DNA of 64,000 nucleotides from Kitagawia praeruptora (lineage: Eukaryota > Streptophyta > Magnoliopsida > Apiales > Apiaceae): contig CM075353.1 of assembly GCA_037693485.1 (NCBI GenBank), positions 64,884,001 to 64,948,000 of the forward strand, read 5' to 3'. Position 1 is the first letter of the stretch. Each line of letters starts with the position of its first letter. Both the position numbers and the translations under genes were made by a program. The notes below the pieces were generated by a model, which worked only from the letters and a program-made list of their open reading frames with translations, was not told where the DNA came from and did no database searches. Positions 23,644 through 36,760 of the stretch are shown here, one piece after another.

Positions 23644-26600
23644 TGAAAGGATATCTTCGATATATTATTTATTTTGGTATTTGTACAATTTAACATAAAA
23701 TTTAATTACACTTAGTTATCCTCTCCACTAGGTCATTAATTTAATTGATTCCGTAAAAAGTCAAAAGTCGAATTCTAGCAATATCTATTTTTAATTATAC
23801 GAGATATTCCATTATTGCGAAAAATTAAATTATATTTTTATGGAATATATCTCTACACCAAGGCAATAAGATCGAAAAAGAAATACTGATATTTGATATT
23901 TTTTAGATCTCTGTTGCGAAATGAATAAGGCGACAGGCTCGAACAAAGAATATTCGAGGATTAATATTCTTTAGAGAACTCGTGCTATATTTAAAAACGA
24001 TCAGTTTTTATTCAAAAATATTCCGCCTTAGCACTCAAAATACTTTTATCTTCAAGAATATTAATATTCAGTGGTAGAATATTAATACTCATGTTTATCT
24101 CATGCCAGAAATATTTAAAGTAATTTTTCTCCCATATCTTAAATTTATTTCATTTTCGGAGAAAATTATTTTAAATACTCAAAAATATTTCCTACACTCT
24201 CAATATATTTAATATTAGGAAATATATTCTAAGTATTTATTCAAGTCAAAACATTGGTCAAAAGATGCATCTATTTCATAGAAAGACCAATCGTATTTTA
24301 TTCGGAACCAAAACCTGATTTAATCGTATTAAATCCAAATAAAATACTTCCACTTGCTAGAATGACTTGAAACTTGAGATGGATTACTTAAATGTTATTT
24401 TAAATGCATGGTAAAAGTTTCGTAATTTTCTGAGAATTTTGGTCCGGGCACGAAAATCGAGGCAGTGGGTCCACGTTTGACCACAGTTGACTAAGTCAAC
24501 GTTGACCATAGTTGACCAAAACTTCCAGAATTTCATTTTATGATATTCCTAAATGCTCCATAATTTTAGAATTATTTATTGGGAATTTTCGTATTTATCG
24601 GGTATTTAATTAACAAAATATGTTACGTAGTTATTCGTTAATTGATACGAGTTCGATACAATTAATTAGAGCTTAAAACTCAGCTGGGATATTTATGTAG
24701 AATACCACCCCCACTTGCAAAGAAACATAAACCACCCCCAACTAACACAAAACCACTTTCCACCTCATCAATCCAAGTGCTTTTAATCTCAACCACTCAT
24801 TTTTCCTCCAATCTCCACCCTTCCTTCCACCCAACTCCTCCTATAAATAAACCCCTTCCCCCAACCATTTTCTTCAAGCTAAAGAGCCAAATAAGTGCTG
24901 GGAATTTAGAAGTGAAAGTTCTCTCAATATATCCAAACACTCTCTACACCCACTTCATCTCAAAAACCTTCTCTTTCTTACATATACTTACATATATACA
25001 AGGTTTTTGTTCCATCAAGCTTAGTTCAACCAACCAAGCTCTCTCCCACCTAGCAAGCTCATCTACCACCACTATCCGGCCTCCCGAAGGGCTGCCCAAG
25101 TTCGACCATAAGCCAAAATCCGGCCGAACCTCCGGCGAACTTTTTCCGGCGATCTCCAAAAAGTGGTAACTTTTAGCTTCAATATCCGAGTCTTAACCGA
25201 CCATATTTATATACATATAAGAGCTCTATACCTTCATATTATCTTCTTTATTAAGCTCTTATATCGGATCTCGAAACGAGACCATAAAAATCCATACAAG
25301 GATTAATATTCGAACAAACGATTCGAAATATTACAACACCTCAAAAAGAGGTTATATTTGACGACGGTCAAATTATTATATCGAGCTTGATTTGATTCCC
25401 TTCTATCACCTTAGTATTCCGAGGGAAAAGAATCTATAAGCCACTTAATTTAAACTTTAACGCACTTTGGCCATTAATATTTTATTATTGTGATATATAT
25501 AATTGTGCTAAAGCGTGATTTGTTTCCCTTCTATCACCTCTAGTGTTCTGAGGGAAATAAGTTGTTAAGCTTGTATTTATATATTTTCCGCACTTTTTAT
25601 TCTCGTCCTCACACTTGTGAGTGATTTTACCTTCTGCACTTTTTAATCTTGTCCTCACACTTGTGAGTGATTTTACTTTCCGCACCTTTTTTACTCGTCC
25701 TCACACTTGTGAGTGATTTTACTTTTCGCACTAATTTAACGCATAATAGCGGCCCTCGGTTTATCCTATAGATAAAACGAGCTACTTTTCTGCACGTGTG
25801 TGTTATATTTGTGTGTGGTGTTTATTTGGCCAAATTATATTAAAGTGCAAATCGTTAAAGTAAAATTATAACACTCTCGTTTAAATATATACGAATAGTC
25901 CAATCAAGACTATATCGAACGAGAAGTTGTTTATCAAAGATCCTTAAGCTATAAAAGCTTATAAAGGACTTGATTTATACTTCGAAAATAGACGTATTTT
26001 CAATAAAGGAGTAATTTCGTGTATACTTCGATCACAAAAAGACGAACCAATATATACGATTATAAGCCTTATAAGCCTACGAGCTTAAATGACTTAAATA
26101 TTTACAAACTCCGAGATATATTTAAATCTCACTATACGGAGTATTGTATCATAAAGTCATAAGCAAATAAAGGCTTATTGAACTTAATATTAATTAATAT
26201 TCGGGTAAGAATATTATAGTCACCCTAGGACATATTAAGTCCAAAACCTCTCTTTATATTACGGTTTGTTTCGTAGATATTGTTTTCTAAGTTTTGCAGT
26301 GAGGTGAAGCTGGAGTGAGGTGATTCTCGTTCTAAGACCCAAGTCCTAGGCACTAGCGGGGAGTTAGTGGCCTTTGCACCGTGAAGAAGAGGAAAGACCC
26401 AAGACCTTTCATCTAAGATCCAAGACCGGCAAAAGCGAGGAATTCAAAGACTACACCAAGGGTTCTACATCAACTTTGAAGAAGTAGCGGGGAGTTGCTG
26501 TCTAAGATAAGTTGTGTAGGTTTCACAACGACTTTGAGGGAGTAACGGGGAGTTACGGTCCAAGATAAGTCTTGTGGGTATTACATTTATTTTGAGGTAG

Positions 26601-26956
26601 TAGCGGGTAGTTACGTATCAAGATAAATATTTGTAAGGTTATGTAAGGCTTCTCCGCCTACTATAAAGGAGTCTCTTTATAGTGGAAGAAATCTCGAGTC
26701 CGGAAAGGAGCTCGGGGACTGGAGTAGGGGTGAGCGAATCCATTAGGGGTTGCGCCATCGCGAACCAGGATAAAATCTCCTGTGTGGTATTTTCTTTCCT
26801 TGTCTTTTACTTCTGCACTTATAAACTGCATAACGACTCGGTCAAATTTTAAAAAGGGAAAATTATTTTAAAAACGCCATAATAATTTTTAAATTGGTAA
26901 TTAAGCTATTCAACCCCCCCTTCTAGCTTAATACAGCCCTCTTACGGGACCTAACA
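23644..26956 (+). repeat. 3' LTR of element A
   Basis: 3313 bp, colinear with 8345-11649. Differences visible by eye include one more 47-bp tandem unit, small indels (for example near 26032) and scattered substitutions. It ends CTAACA before the ATATA duplication. Confidence 0.92.
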
Positions 26957-28261
26957 ATATATTTATATTAATTTTTTTTTTAATATTTGAGATTCTTCAA
27001 AGCAATATAATGTTTATATTTAAAATAATATTTTTAATTTTTGAGATTTTTTGGAATTAGAATTTTTTTATTTTTGAAACACATAAGAAAATCTTGTTGT
27101 GTAACATAATATTTCTAAATATAAATTAATTTTAGAAAAATGTATAATTTTTTATTTAAAAAAAAGAAATATATAGAAACATTATGTAGTACACCAAGCT
27201 AGAAATTTATATTATAATTCTACTAAATATTTTAAATTAAATCCTTTGTTATTCAAAACAAAAAGTTTTGAATAAAGTTAGGCATAAGTACAATACTATA
27301 AATGATCACTGAAAATTTAAGAATATCTATAGTATTTTTTTAATTAGATTTCAATTTTTTATAGCATGTCTTTTAAAATAATCCTCGAAGGAATCTCAAA
27401 AAGATACTAAAAGGAAATAAATTGATATAATGATTTGAAACACATAAGAGAATCTTGATATTTTAATATGTAACTTAATTTTAAAAGAAATGTATAGTTT
27501 TCTTTTTTTTTAAAAAAATGTATAAAACTATTATGTACCCCACCAAGATTCTCTTAGATGTTTTGTTAATTATTTTACAATAGTAGTATTATTTTATTAT
27601 ATATTTATATTAATTTTTTAAAATTTTTTAAGATTCTTCAAAGTATTATAATATTTCTATTTAAAATAATATTTTTAATTTTTGATATTTTTTCAAATTA
27701 TAATTTAATTTTTTTTGATACACATAAGAGAATCTTGGTGTGTCACATAATATATCTAAATGTAACATAATTTTAGAAGAAATATATATTATTTTTAAAA
27801 ATAAGAAATATATAAAAATATTATGTAATACACCAAGATTCTCTTAGGTGTTTTGTTAATTAATTTGAAATCGAAATACTGCTTTAATAGATATTTATAT
27901 TAAAATTCTACTAAATATTTTATTGATATAAAATAAGTTTTGAATATAGTTAGGTACAACACTATAAATATTTCCCACCAAGATTTTGTTAGGTGCTTTG
28001 TTAATTATTTTGAAATTGTAGTATTATTTTATTAGATATTTATACTAATTTTTTAAAACTTTTGAGATTCTTCAAAGTATTATAAATTATAATATTTCTA
28101 TTTAGAATAATATTTTTAATTTTTGAGATTTTTTGAATTGGAATTTAATTTTTTTTGAAACATGTAAAAGAATCTTGGTGTGTCATTTAATATTTCTAAA
28201 TGTAATACACCAAGATTCTCTTAGGTGTTACAGTACTTACTTTAAAACCGAAATACTACTT

Positions 28262-28300
<39 letters not shown>
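26957..28300. repeat. AT-rich repeat array, right part
   Basis: Continuation of the array at 4790-8344. The AAGAGAATCTTGGTGTG core and its reverse complement alternate, with spacers such as TAATATTTTTAATTTTTGAG. Units here are about 300 bp and more diverged. It ends in a (TA)n run at 28265-28299. Confidence 0.75.
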
Positions 28301-28302
<2 letters not shown>

Positions 28303-28307
28303 AATCT

Positions 28308-28760
28308 CTTAGAGATTTTTTAAGGTGTTTTGAAGAATATAAAGTTTTAATTTGTTATTGACCAATTTGAGATTCTCTAAAGTGGTTTGAGATTATTTAA
28401 GGTGTGTTTGAAGATTTTCCAAAGTGTTTCAAATAAATTTTATAACATCTATATTTATTTAAAAAATGTTATATTTTTTACTTTGTTTTCCTTGTTTTTT
28501 TAATGTGTTATCTGTTTCAAATAAAAAATGTCATTTTTAATTGTTGAAAATATAGGAAATTATTTAAAAGTTATCAAAAACATAGTAAAAATTTCACTAA
28601 TTTTATTATTTTTATCTTTTAGAGATTCTTTAAGGTATTTTGAAGAATGTAAAGTGTCAATTTATTATAAATCTTATTGAGATTCTCTAAGTATTTTTGA
28701 GATTCTTGAAGGTGTTTTGAAGATTATCTAAAGTGTTATATTTATTAAAAAAAATTACTT
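28308..28760. repeat. Direct duplication of ~170 bp
   Basis: Two diverged copies, 28308-28480 and 28618-28760, share AGAGATTYTTTAAGGT, TTTTGAAGAAT and TTGAGATTCTCTAA. Period about 310 bp. Confidence 0.6.
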
Positions 28761-29040
28761 TTTTACAAATATTTTTAGTCATTTTTAAAATAATGATACC
28801 TAAAAAAGGCCAACAAAGATAATAAAGTTTGCAACATCAAACAAAATCAAGAACTAAATACATTAAATTTTAACATCAAACACTTGGTAGAATTCTTTTT
28901 TTATTAACGAGAGATATTAAATAAAACTTATAAGTACATGCCAAGTCCCAGCTAGCAGAAGAAAAAAAATAATCAAAATTCCTACTTTAAAACTGCAACC
29001 ACCAGGGCACCAGCTAGCAAGTTAAAGAACTAAATGACTC
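28761..29040. other. Intergenic, nothing specific
   Basis: AT-rich sequence downstream (in minus orientation) of the eL19 relic. No ORF. Confidence 0.5.
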
Positions 29041-29059
29041 ATTATAGACCATAACACAA

Positions 29060-29450
<391 letters not shown>

Positions 29451-29681
29451 CCTATACAATAGTAAACACTAAAAACCTTTCCAACAAGTTGGAGCGTGGA
29501 ACAGATTGCTAAACACTACACCTTCACATCATCACACTCCAGCTCCAGCAGATCACTTTAATACATTAGAGAACACATTAGCAAGATCATCTCGGTTATG
29601 AAACACATTATAGAGCACCTAAGAATTGCAGATCATCCCCTAGTGGAACACATTAGAGAACACCTAAGTATTCAACGCTGA
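29451..29681. other. Spacer between two gene relics
   Basis: Contains repeated words such as AACACATTAGAGAACACCTAAG (three diverged copies around 29567-29665). No ORF. Confidence 0.45.
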
Positions 29682-30378
29682 TTATGATCTTGAACGCCGA
29701 CTATTTTCATATTTTTTGATGTCTAGATTTCCAGTAAATCCCAATATATGTTCATCTATATAGGGATTCGTAGAACAATCTATAAGGGTATTGTTCATCA
29801 ATACTATAAAATTCTGCTTAAAATTAATGTCAACCGTTTGACTGTTTTTGATAGCACTATAGACACTTCTGGATAGTACTTTGTGTGTTGAAGTAGAATA
29901 TGCAAATCGACTCCTCCGACTATTCAGAACTTCACTATTTTTTTCAAATACGAGTGAAAAGTGAAAGGGTTCCTTTTGGCAGGCCAATTATTTCAGAAAC
30001 ATCATATTCAGAGATTTTTAAAGAACATTCTTCAACATCCATATATGATCTAAGAGGAGCAGAAGAATTTATAACACAAAGGTTTTTCGGCAACTGTAAA
30101 ATGTTGAATAATAATAGAGATTCGAAACCTGTTTCAATAAACCATTTGCGCTGAGGTTCTGAAAGTGATTTAATAACATCAGAGAAAAATTCAGGATTCA
30201 TCCTCGATAAGGCTTCCGTCTCAAAACCATCTTCTTCCGATAAAAAATTCTGGACTTCACATACGCCTTCCCTACACACACAAAAGTAAAGCATGATTAA
30301 TGTATTATATGAAGTTTTAGAAAACATAAAAGAATCTTTTGATATAAAACATACAAGAATCTGGTGTAGAACACACAA
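29682..30378 (-). pseudogene. Plant-mobile-domain / Ulp1-transposon-type ORF fragment
   Basis: Two overlapping minus-strand frames read as one broken protein. The first (30378-29944) contains MNPEFFSDVIKSLSEPQRKW, ETGFESLL and YDVSEIIGLPKG. The second (29987-29682) contains INFKQNFIVLMNNTLI and NPYIDEHILGF followed by DIKKYENS. This order, an N-terminal SLSEPQ...GF block and then a DV..I.GLP.G motif and a NFI/ILGF block, is that of the large plant family found upstream of Ulp1-like peptidase domains in transposon-related genes. The frameshift near 29960 and the lack of any peptidase domain downstream indicate a relic. The family call is from memory of the pattern and moderately secure. Confidence 0.45.
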
Positions 30379-30818
30379 ACACGAAAAATTAACCTACAAC
30401 GATCGTTATCCATAAACAACATACAAAATGTACGATTCCTTACCCATTTATTGTTAGAGTGTTCTCCTCCATTTTTCTTTCCTGGGATGTTTTTTCAAGC
30501 TCTCAACAAAAACGTGTTTGTAATGTATGATATACATTATATCATTATTTTCCATATTGAATCATGATATGGACAATTCCTTACTGAACAAAATCAAGAA
30601 TGATGTCAATCAAAAATTTGATCAGATATGTTTCCATAATTATAAGATTCGTCCAAATATTCTTTGTAAGTAGCCCAGAGTTTATCCATATATTTCATTA
30701 TAATAACAGATTTGCCATTGGAAGATCTTTTTTTTAATTAATAATATTTGATAATAATGTGTGGTCTTAGATTGGATCTCCTGGTTTTCTAGATAGAGAG
30801 GTTCTCCCTTGAACCTTA

Positions 30819-30896
<78 letters not shown>

Positions 30897-31417
30897 AATA
30901 GATGTATTACAGTTGTAAATGAATCCGTAAAACTTGCATTAAAAGATAATGTCTTACAATTTTCCAACTTTAAACAATGTCAAATCACAATAATCTATAT
31001 TTATTATTAGGGAGTTCTAATGAGACACCCCTTATAATGAGAATTGAGACCCATCAACATATCACTAAACTTTAACGTCATCATTACACTACCATCATTA
31101 TAGTCCCTCTTACACATCCACCACAACCAACAGCAATCACTGATATCATCACCACCTGCTCCATCTTGGCATCACCACCATCATCGTTACTTCACTACCA
31201 CCAGCACAATAACAACACTTCGATTAATCATCATTATCACCATTTCTATCACATACAAAATCATCGTTACCAGCGTACATACAGAATCGCCAAAATTTAA
31301 GCACGAATTACCAAAATATTAACACAAATTACCAAAGTTCAACAGGAATCTCCAAAAAATTTCAAAGCAAATCACAAAAAAAACACTATTTCTACGGTAC
31401 TTACCAACACCGTAATC
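30379..31417. other. Intergenic DNA with (TA)n and CA/TC-rich stretch
   Basis: No ORF of substance. It includes the long (TA)n at 30822-30894. From 31085 to 31260 a CAYCA-rich low-complexity stretch runs into the target of the hAT MITE at 31426. Confidence 0.5.
30822..30894. repeat. (TA)n microsatellite, 73 bp
   Basis: Pure TA repeats. The left flank carries the reverse complement of the AGGGAGAACC module also found beside the (TA)n at 3665-3698. Confidence 0.95.
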
Positions 31418-31425
31418 GCCATATC

Positions 31426-32262
31426 TAGGGCTGTAAATGAGTCGATACGCTCACAAACAGTTCGTCGTTCGACTCGAGTTCGATTTGTAAACAAGTCGAA
31501 CATGATCACGATTTTGAGGTTCGTATCGTAAATGAGCTGAACTTGAGCATAACATAGTTCGGCTCAAAAGTTCACGAACAAGTTCGATTGTGTAGTTCGT
31601 GAACAAGTAATTCGTTAATATAGTTCATGAACAAACTCGTAAATATGGTCCATGAATGTGTTCTTGTACAAACTCGATATAATTCTCATAAATATATTTA
31701 ATTAAGATTTTACAGGAGTTCTTGAATTTACGATAACTAGTAAATAATTTAGTGTTTATGAAATAATATATTAGTTTATTTTGTCTATTCATTATCTTTA
31801 ATTTTTTGTTAAATCTATACATTATATTTATTATAAATAATTAAATTAGACATATGTTACATTGTAATTATAAAATTAATTGGTTATTTATTAACTAAAT
31901 TTAATCTACTCGTGGATAATTGTAGACTAGAAGGATGTCTTTAATTTTTGAGGTTTTATCTTTTTTTTTATAATTAATACATTAACAATTTCTAGAATTA
32001 AATGAGGTATTTGTGAACACAAGATTATGTGCAATATTCATGAGATGTTCATTCATAAGACGTTCGTGACCAATAGCTCGTGAGACTTGTTCGTGAAATG
32101 TTCGCGAACATGTTCATGAATAACATTTTTCTTAGCGAGTCGATACACAAACAAAAATATTGGCTCAATAAAAGTTCGAGCTCGAGTTCGAGTTTAAAGT
32201 ATAAACGAACTGATACACGAACAGTCAAAAGTTTGGCTCGGTTTGGCTCATTTACAACCATA
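31426..32262. mobile_element. hAT-like MITE, 837 bp
   Basis: Ends TAGGGCTGTAAATGAG and, inverted, TATGGTTGTAAATGAG. Flanks GCCATATC (31418-31425) and GCCATTTC (32263-32270) form an 8-bp duplication with one mismatch. Subterminal GTTCG/CGAAC and CTCGAGTTCGA words run in opposite directions on the two sides. The sequence on either side reads as one continuous CAYCA-rich stretch. No transposase. Confidence 0.75.
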
Positions 32263-32270
32263 GCCATTTC

Positions 32271-33148
32271 CAACATAACCTTCTTCTCCATACCTCATAA
32301 CCGCCACAAACACCATAACCTCTACTAAAATTATTAGATTTGAAGAATTACTTATCTGAATCAAACCAGACGCGATATGTGTTTCTCTTTAGACTACATT
32401 AATTGAAAGTAAAACCGGTAAGAGGAGCAACGATGATAGATCATAAAAGAAATAGATCAAAACTGGTATAACGATGGTGTTAACTTACTACTGGGGACCA
32501 TGATGGTATGACGTCGAGGTAGAAACAATGGTGGCCAGAGTGGGAGAGAGAGAGAGAGAGAGAGAGAGTGAGATGTAAAAATTACATTCGTACTGTAATT
32601 GCTATTTTTCATTATTATGATATTTTTAAGATTATCAAAATTTTTGATCTATAATGAGAGTATTATTCAAATAATAACTCATGCAAATTGTTTTAAAGCA
32701 CTTTTTTCAGAAAATTCTTAGGATACCTATTAATTTTTCATAAATAATTAAAATTAATTTTTCTATTTTTAATACTTAAAAATGAAAAATTATTAACTGC
32801 GCAAAGCACAACTAAGTTGCATATTATATTATAATTGATGTTTTCTGGAGAGAAGCGGCGTATGACATCGAGGCGGTATTTAATTTTTACGGTTCTTTTC
32901 ACTATCAATTAAGGACATAAATGGACATAGGTATTTTATTTGAAAAATCTTGTAAATCTATACAATTTTAAAGTTTGAATACAGATGTAAATGATCATGT
33001 ACTACAGTGCTTTATATTTTAAAGAAGATAAAATTCTACACTAAATGTACTTGTCTTAGTAAAAATTCTGCAAAATATAGATGTAGATATATTGTGAAGG
33101 TCGTGGAGTTATGCAATACTTTTAGTGAAGTTCTACATTTAGAAAAAA
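32271..33148. other. Intergenic, with (GA)n
   Basis: No gene seen. A (GA)n run lies at about 32543-32568. The rest is AT-rich. Confidence 0.5.
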
Positions 33149-33338
33149 CTAGCATAATAGCCCGTGCGAGGCACGGGGCATTCCCTAGCTATATGAAGAA
33201 ATTGTTAGCGTGTTAGGTTGAAGACGTTGGGTTGATGTTTCTTCATTGCACGAAATTTAGTAGTGGGTCATAATATAAGCGATAATGTGATCTTTTAATG
33301 TTCTTAAATCTAAGATTGTGGCATGTAGTTAGTAAAAT

Positions 33339-33646
33339 GGGTCCTGGTCCTTGATAATTGACAATCGATTGTCAGGGACCAGCTATTTAACAATCTGCTT
33401 CTAAGCCGTTGGATCCCCCCTGGATTACAAAAAAATTTTCATGTCCGCTATAATTTTCCGCGGATAGGCTAATTGCCTGTCCGCTATAATTTTCCGCGGA
33501 TAGGTTTTGTCCTATCCGCGGAAAATTATAGCGGACAGACAATTTTTTTTGTAATCCAGGGGGCCGTTGGATCGTTGATCCAACGGCTTAGAAATAGATT
33601 GTTAAATAACTGGTCCCTGACAATCGATTGTCAGGGACCAGCACCC
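33339..33646. mobile_element. Mutator-type MITE, 308 bp, near-perfect hairpin
   Basis: The left end GGGTCCTGGTCC and the right end (complement GGGTGCTGGTCC) extend into long inverted arms with GACAATCGATTGTC and CTAAGCCGTTGG. A 9-bp duplication TAGTAAAAT lies at 33330-33338 and 33647-33655, typical of Mutator-like elements. The centre repeats CCGCTATAATTTTCCGCGGA twice directly and once inverted. A related site without the element exists at 34943-34951. Confidence 0.85.
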
Positions 33647-33655
33647 TAGTAAAAT

Positions 33656-34977
33656 ATAGGTCCAACATGTATGCAGAAATAGTGTTACAGTTTCTAATAG
33701 ATTGTTTTATTCACTTGCAACTTGTTCCAAATCAACTACCATCTTAGTAAAACATGTACTTGATTTTACTTGTCATCTGTGGTAAGTTTTTTATTTTATA
33801 GCTATAGCACCTCACACTTACATGATGTAAATATCAAGCATTACAAGTCGTTATTATGAAAATGTCCCTTGCAATTGTGATGAGTTGATCTACATAAATA
33901 AAGTAGTCGCAATTCCTTAGTAAAACTCACCTGTCCAGCTAATTGCCAAGTTGTGAAAAGAAATTTGTGAAAAGAATGGCTCCTGTAGAGTTTTGTTAGT
34001 AGGAAAGATATAAGAAAGGTTATAGGCACGATGCCTTAAACGACATTCTACTCGGCAGGGATTGTCAGGAGTTGTAATAAAAGTTATAGAGTTTGGTAGA
34101 TAAAAGATGTTATATTTAGATCTTCAACCTATATTTATGTTGATATCTGGTACACATGTTTTTAAAAGACCTTTTCACCAACCTAAATACCTAATCCAGA
34201 TACATTGGGCATTACTGCAGAGTGCAGATCCAAAAAATCTATGCTCCTGCTATGAATTTTCGATTAAATTCTATGTACTTTGTCTGTAACACGTGACTCT
34301 GTTGCACTTACTGGCCTAAAAATCGTATATCAAATATGTTAAGTTGTAGTTTAAACCTTAAACAAACACTACTGTAGTTCAACTAAAAACAACTCTAAAC
34401 AATTAGAATAGAATAATAATATTATCAAAATGCAAAGGTGAAGAAAAACATATAGGACTCATTTCAAACTGATTTATTTAAGCCTACAATTACCTAATAA
34501 GCACACCGGAACTGATTAATGAAGATAAACAAACCACAACTTAATGTTTTTCATCAAAGCACAGGTGATGGGTCAAAATTTCATACTATAGTACAGATAT
34601 TTGCTTACTTAACCCAGTTTAGATTCATTAATACCAAATATTTAGTAAAAATTTCCGTACTACCACCAAAAAATGGGAGTGTACCCTATGATCGTTATGT
34701 TAGCAAAATTACTCTACAATTGCAAACGCTACAAATTGCATCTTAATACAAGGTGGACAGGGTGAAGGCAAGGAAATTTGCAAGCTGTTACATTTGAGAG
34801 AGATGAGAGGGCTTTGAAGGTAATCCTAAAATACACCATGATTTTAGTAATACAGGCAAGCAAGCAGAAATAATGCACAAGTTTTAAGTTTGAACTTTTA
34901 GGATGTGTTAATGTTGTTAAATCTAAGATTGTGGCATGTAGTTAGTAAAATATAGGTGTAGCTACTATTATTGTATG
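33656..34977 (-). other. Helitron 3' non-coding region
   Basis: No ORF of the Rep or helicase domains is seen here. It ends at a ~45-bp direct repeat (34909-34960) of the DNA flanking the MITE at 33297-33338 and 33656-33661. Confidence 0.5.
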
Positions 34978-36735
34978 CACTATGTATGTACAGAATGATC
35001 TACATTACCCCCAAAAGAACAGAATGCAAAAATGTTGTTATAAACATGACTCTTGTTGAAAAACATGTTTGAGTGTAGCCCAGTAGGAGCAATCAATTGA
35101 CTTAATTCTGGAGGTGTTTGACGCAACAAAGGCAATAGAACTTTTCCTTTACTACAACAAATTGAATACCCTTTGGGTCCTGTACCTACATGCCTCCCTG
35201 TAAATTCTGCAGCCCATACCTTTGCTGCACAGAAACCACATGTCTCCTCCTGCCTCCCAACATCCAGGACTATATTGTTTTCCCCTATAATAGGGAACAG
35301 AAAGGAAAAACATCAAATAATGAGAGCATTATAAATAACCATTATCAATCCCAGGTGTAGCTTAAAAAACCTCAAAATCATAGAGGCACCTAAAAATAGC
35401 TCTAATATATAAAAGTAAACTAAAGCAGTAACTTATAAAGAATAAACATCAAATAATGAAAGCATTATAAACAACCATTAACAATTATGCGTGCAGCTAT
35501 ATAGCATTTGCATTCATGTCTTTGTAATATTTTATTGCATGTATCGTGGTTGCACAAATAAATTGACATTCAAACGATTGTCATGTGTGCATTTGTATAA
35601 ATGCAAGTAGTATGGCATCCAAGACCTTATTATTTAGGCCCAAAAATTTGGCAGGCAAAACAAAATAAATTATACTGTATCAGTATATTCCAAGCCCCTA
35701 AATCTGGTAGAGGGAATTGACCTGACAAATATTAATCTTAACAAATCTTGCACGAAGGAAAAAGACAACATATAATAAGGAAACGACATGTCTGAAATGA
35801 CAAGATTCTAAAGATGGCTCCAAACTCTAGAAGTAGACTAAAGTAGTGACTTACAAAAAAATTTCTTCCGTTGATCAATGGATTTGCGCATCCGTTTGGA
35901 TTCTGTGCGACACCAGTTTTATACCAACAAACAATTAATAAGTGAAGAGAAATGAGGTGTGTAGCACAAAAATTAGGAAAACCTATTTAAGCAAACATAT
36001 ACAAATCCAAGGAATGCGTGAGCCATAAATAAATTTTGTACCATATCTGAATTAAGATAGTAAATATAAGAACTACTCTTAAATTAGTAGGATATTTGTC
36101 AGGTAAAAGATACCTCCAGTGTTCCCTCCCGTGCCTGCATTCACATCTTGGTGAATTTCGCCCTCAACAGGGGGAACGTTGGTCGGCCCATGGTTGGGGA
36201 GACCCTCTGTTAACACCAAAGCCAAAAAGGGAAAGTAGACATTATTTGCGGAAAGAAGCGATAATTTTTTTTCAAAAAAGTCTCAAAGAGAAGAGAATGC
36301 TTGTGGGAAAATTAATACCTTCTCTACTTGTTCCACCATCCACAACACCACATCCACGAGGATCAATTGCGCATGTGGCAATGGAAACATAGTCATCATG
36401 GGGCACCTCACCTGCTTAAAGAGAAAAATCGGCACTTAATTGATTAATATTGGGTAGGAAGAATTCCAAGAAAACACAGCTACACAGTACCTCTTACAAG
36501 TTTCACTGTTGGTGTATCAACTTCTTGAGAGCCTCCACACGGGACCGTACCCACTGAAATTTAAGTCATTACTAAAGGGACATAATTCATTAATGATGAA
36601 GTTTTTGTGTTGCTTTTTACCGTTTAAAATCCTTCGAGAATCGTTACTCTTCTTCTTCGCCAATCTTCATCTTTCAACAACATCTTTGGTGAGGAATACT
36701 CTGGGGCGCCCTCTTTTCTTGGGTGGCTGGTCCAT
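34978..36735 (-). pseudogene. Truncated Helitron RepHel gene (N-terminal exons)
   Basis: Minus-strand segments in order: MDQPPKKRGRPRV at 36735 (AT-hook-like head, then an in-frame stop), short exon-like pieces near 36540, 36370, 36200 and 35900, and a coherent stretch from about 35290 to 34978. That stretch has CGFCAAKVW, GPKGYSICCSKGKVLLPLL, TPPELSQLI and YNNIFAFCSFGGNVDHS. The Cys-rich knuckle, the CC-x-GK-LPLL block and the FAF-SFG-VDHS block match the start of plant Helitron Rep/helicase proteins. The frame then stops near 34978, before the Rep catalytic (HUH) motifs. Known full proteins exceed 1000 aa, so this is a truncated gene. Exon borders between the pieces are approximate. Confidence 0.55.
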
Positions 36736-36760
36736 CAATAATTGTGTGATATGGTGCTTG

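Larger units (their letters stand above)
8345..26956 (+). mobile_element. Element A: complete Sirevirus-type Copia retrotransposon
   Basis: The 18.6-kb element has two near-identical LTRs of about 3.3 kb (8345-11649 and 23644-26956), both beginning TGAAAGGATATC and ending in YTAACA/TTACA. A 5-bp duplication ATATA flanks it. A primer-binding site of the initiator-Met-tRNA type follows the 5' LTR, and a polypurine tract precedes the 3' LTR. The order gag, protease, integrase, RT, RNase H is that of Copia. The extra 3' ORF, the large gag with two zinc knuckles and repeated polypurine tracts point to the Sirevirus genus. Coding regions carry several stops and one frameshift, so this copy is probably not autonomous. 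By eye the LTRs differ at few sites, suggesting a fairly recent insertion. Confidence 0.9.

Noticed and set aside
30682..30897. ORF of alternating Ile/Tyr
   Set aside because: It is the translation of the (TA)n microsatellite.
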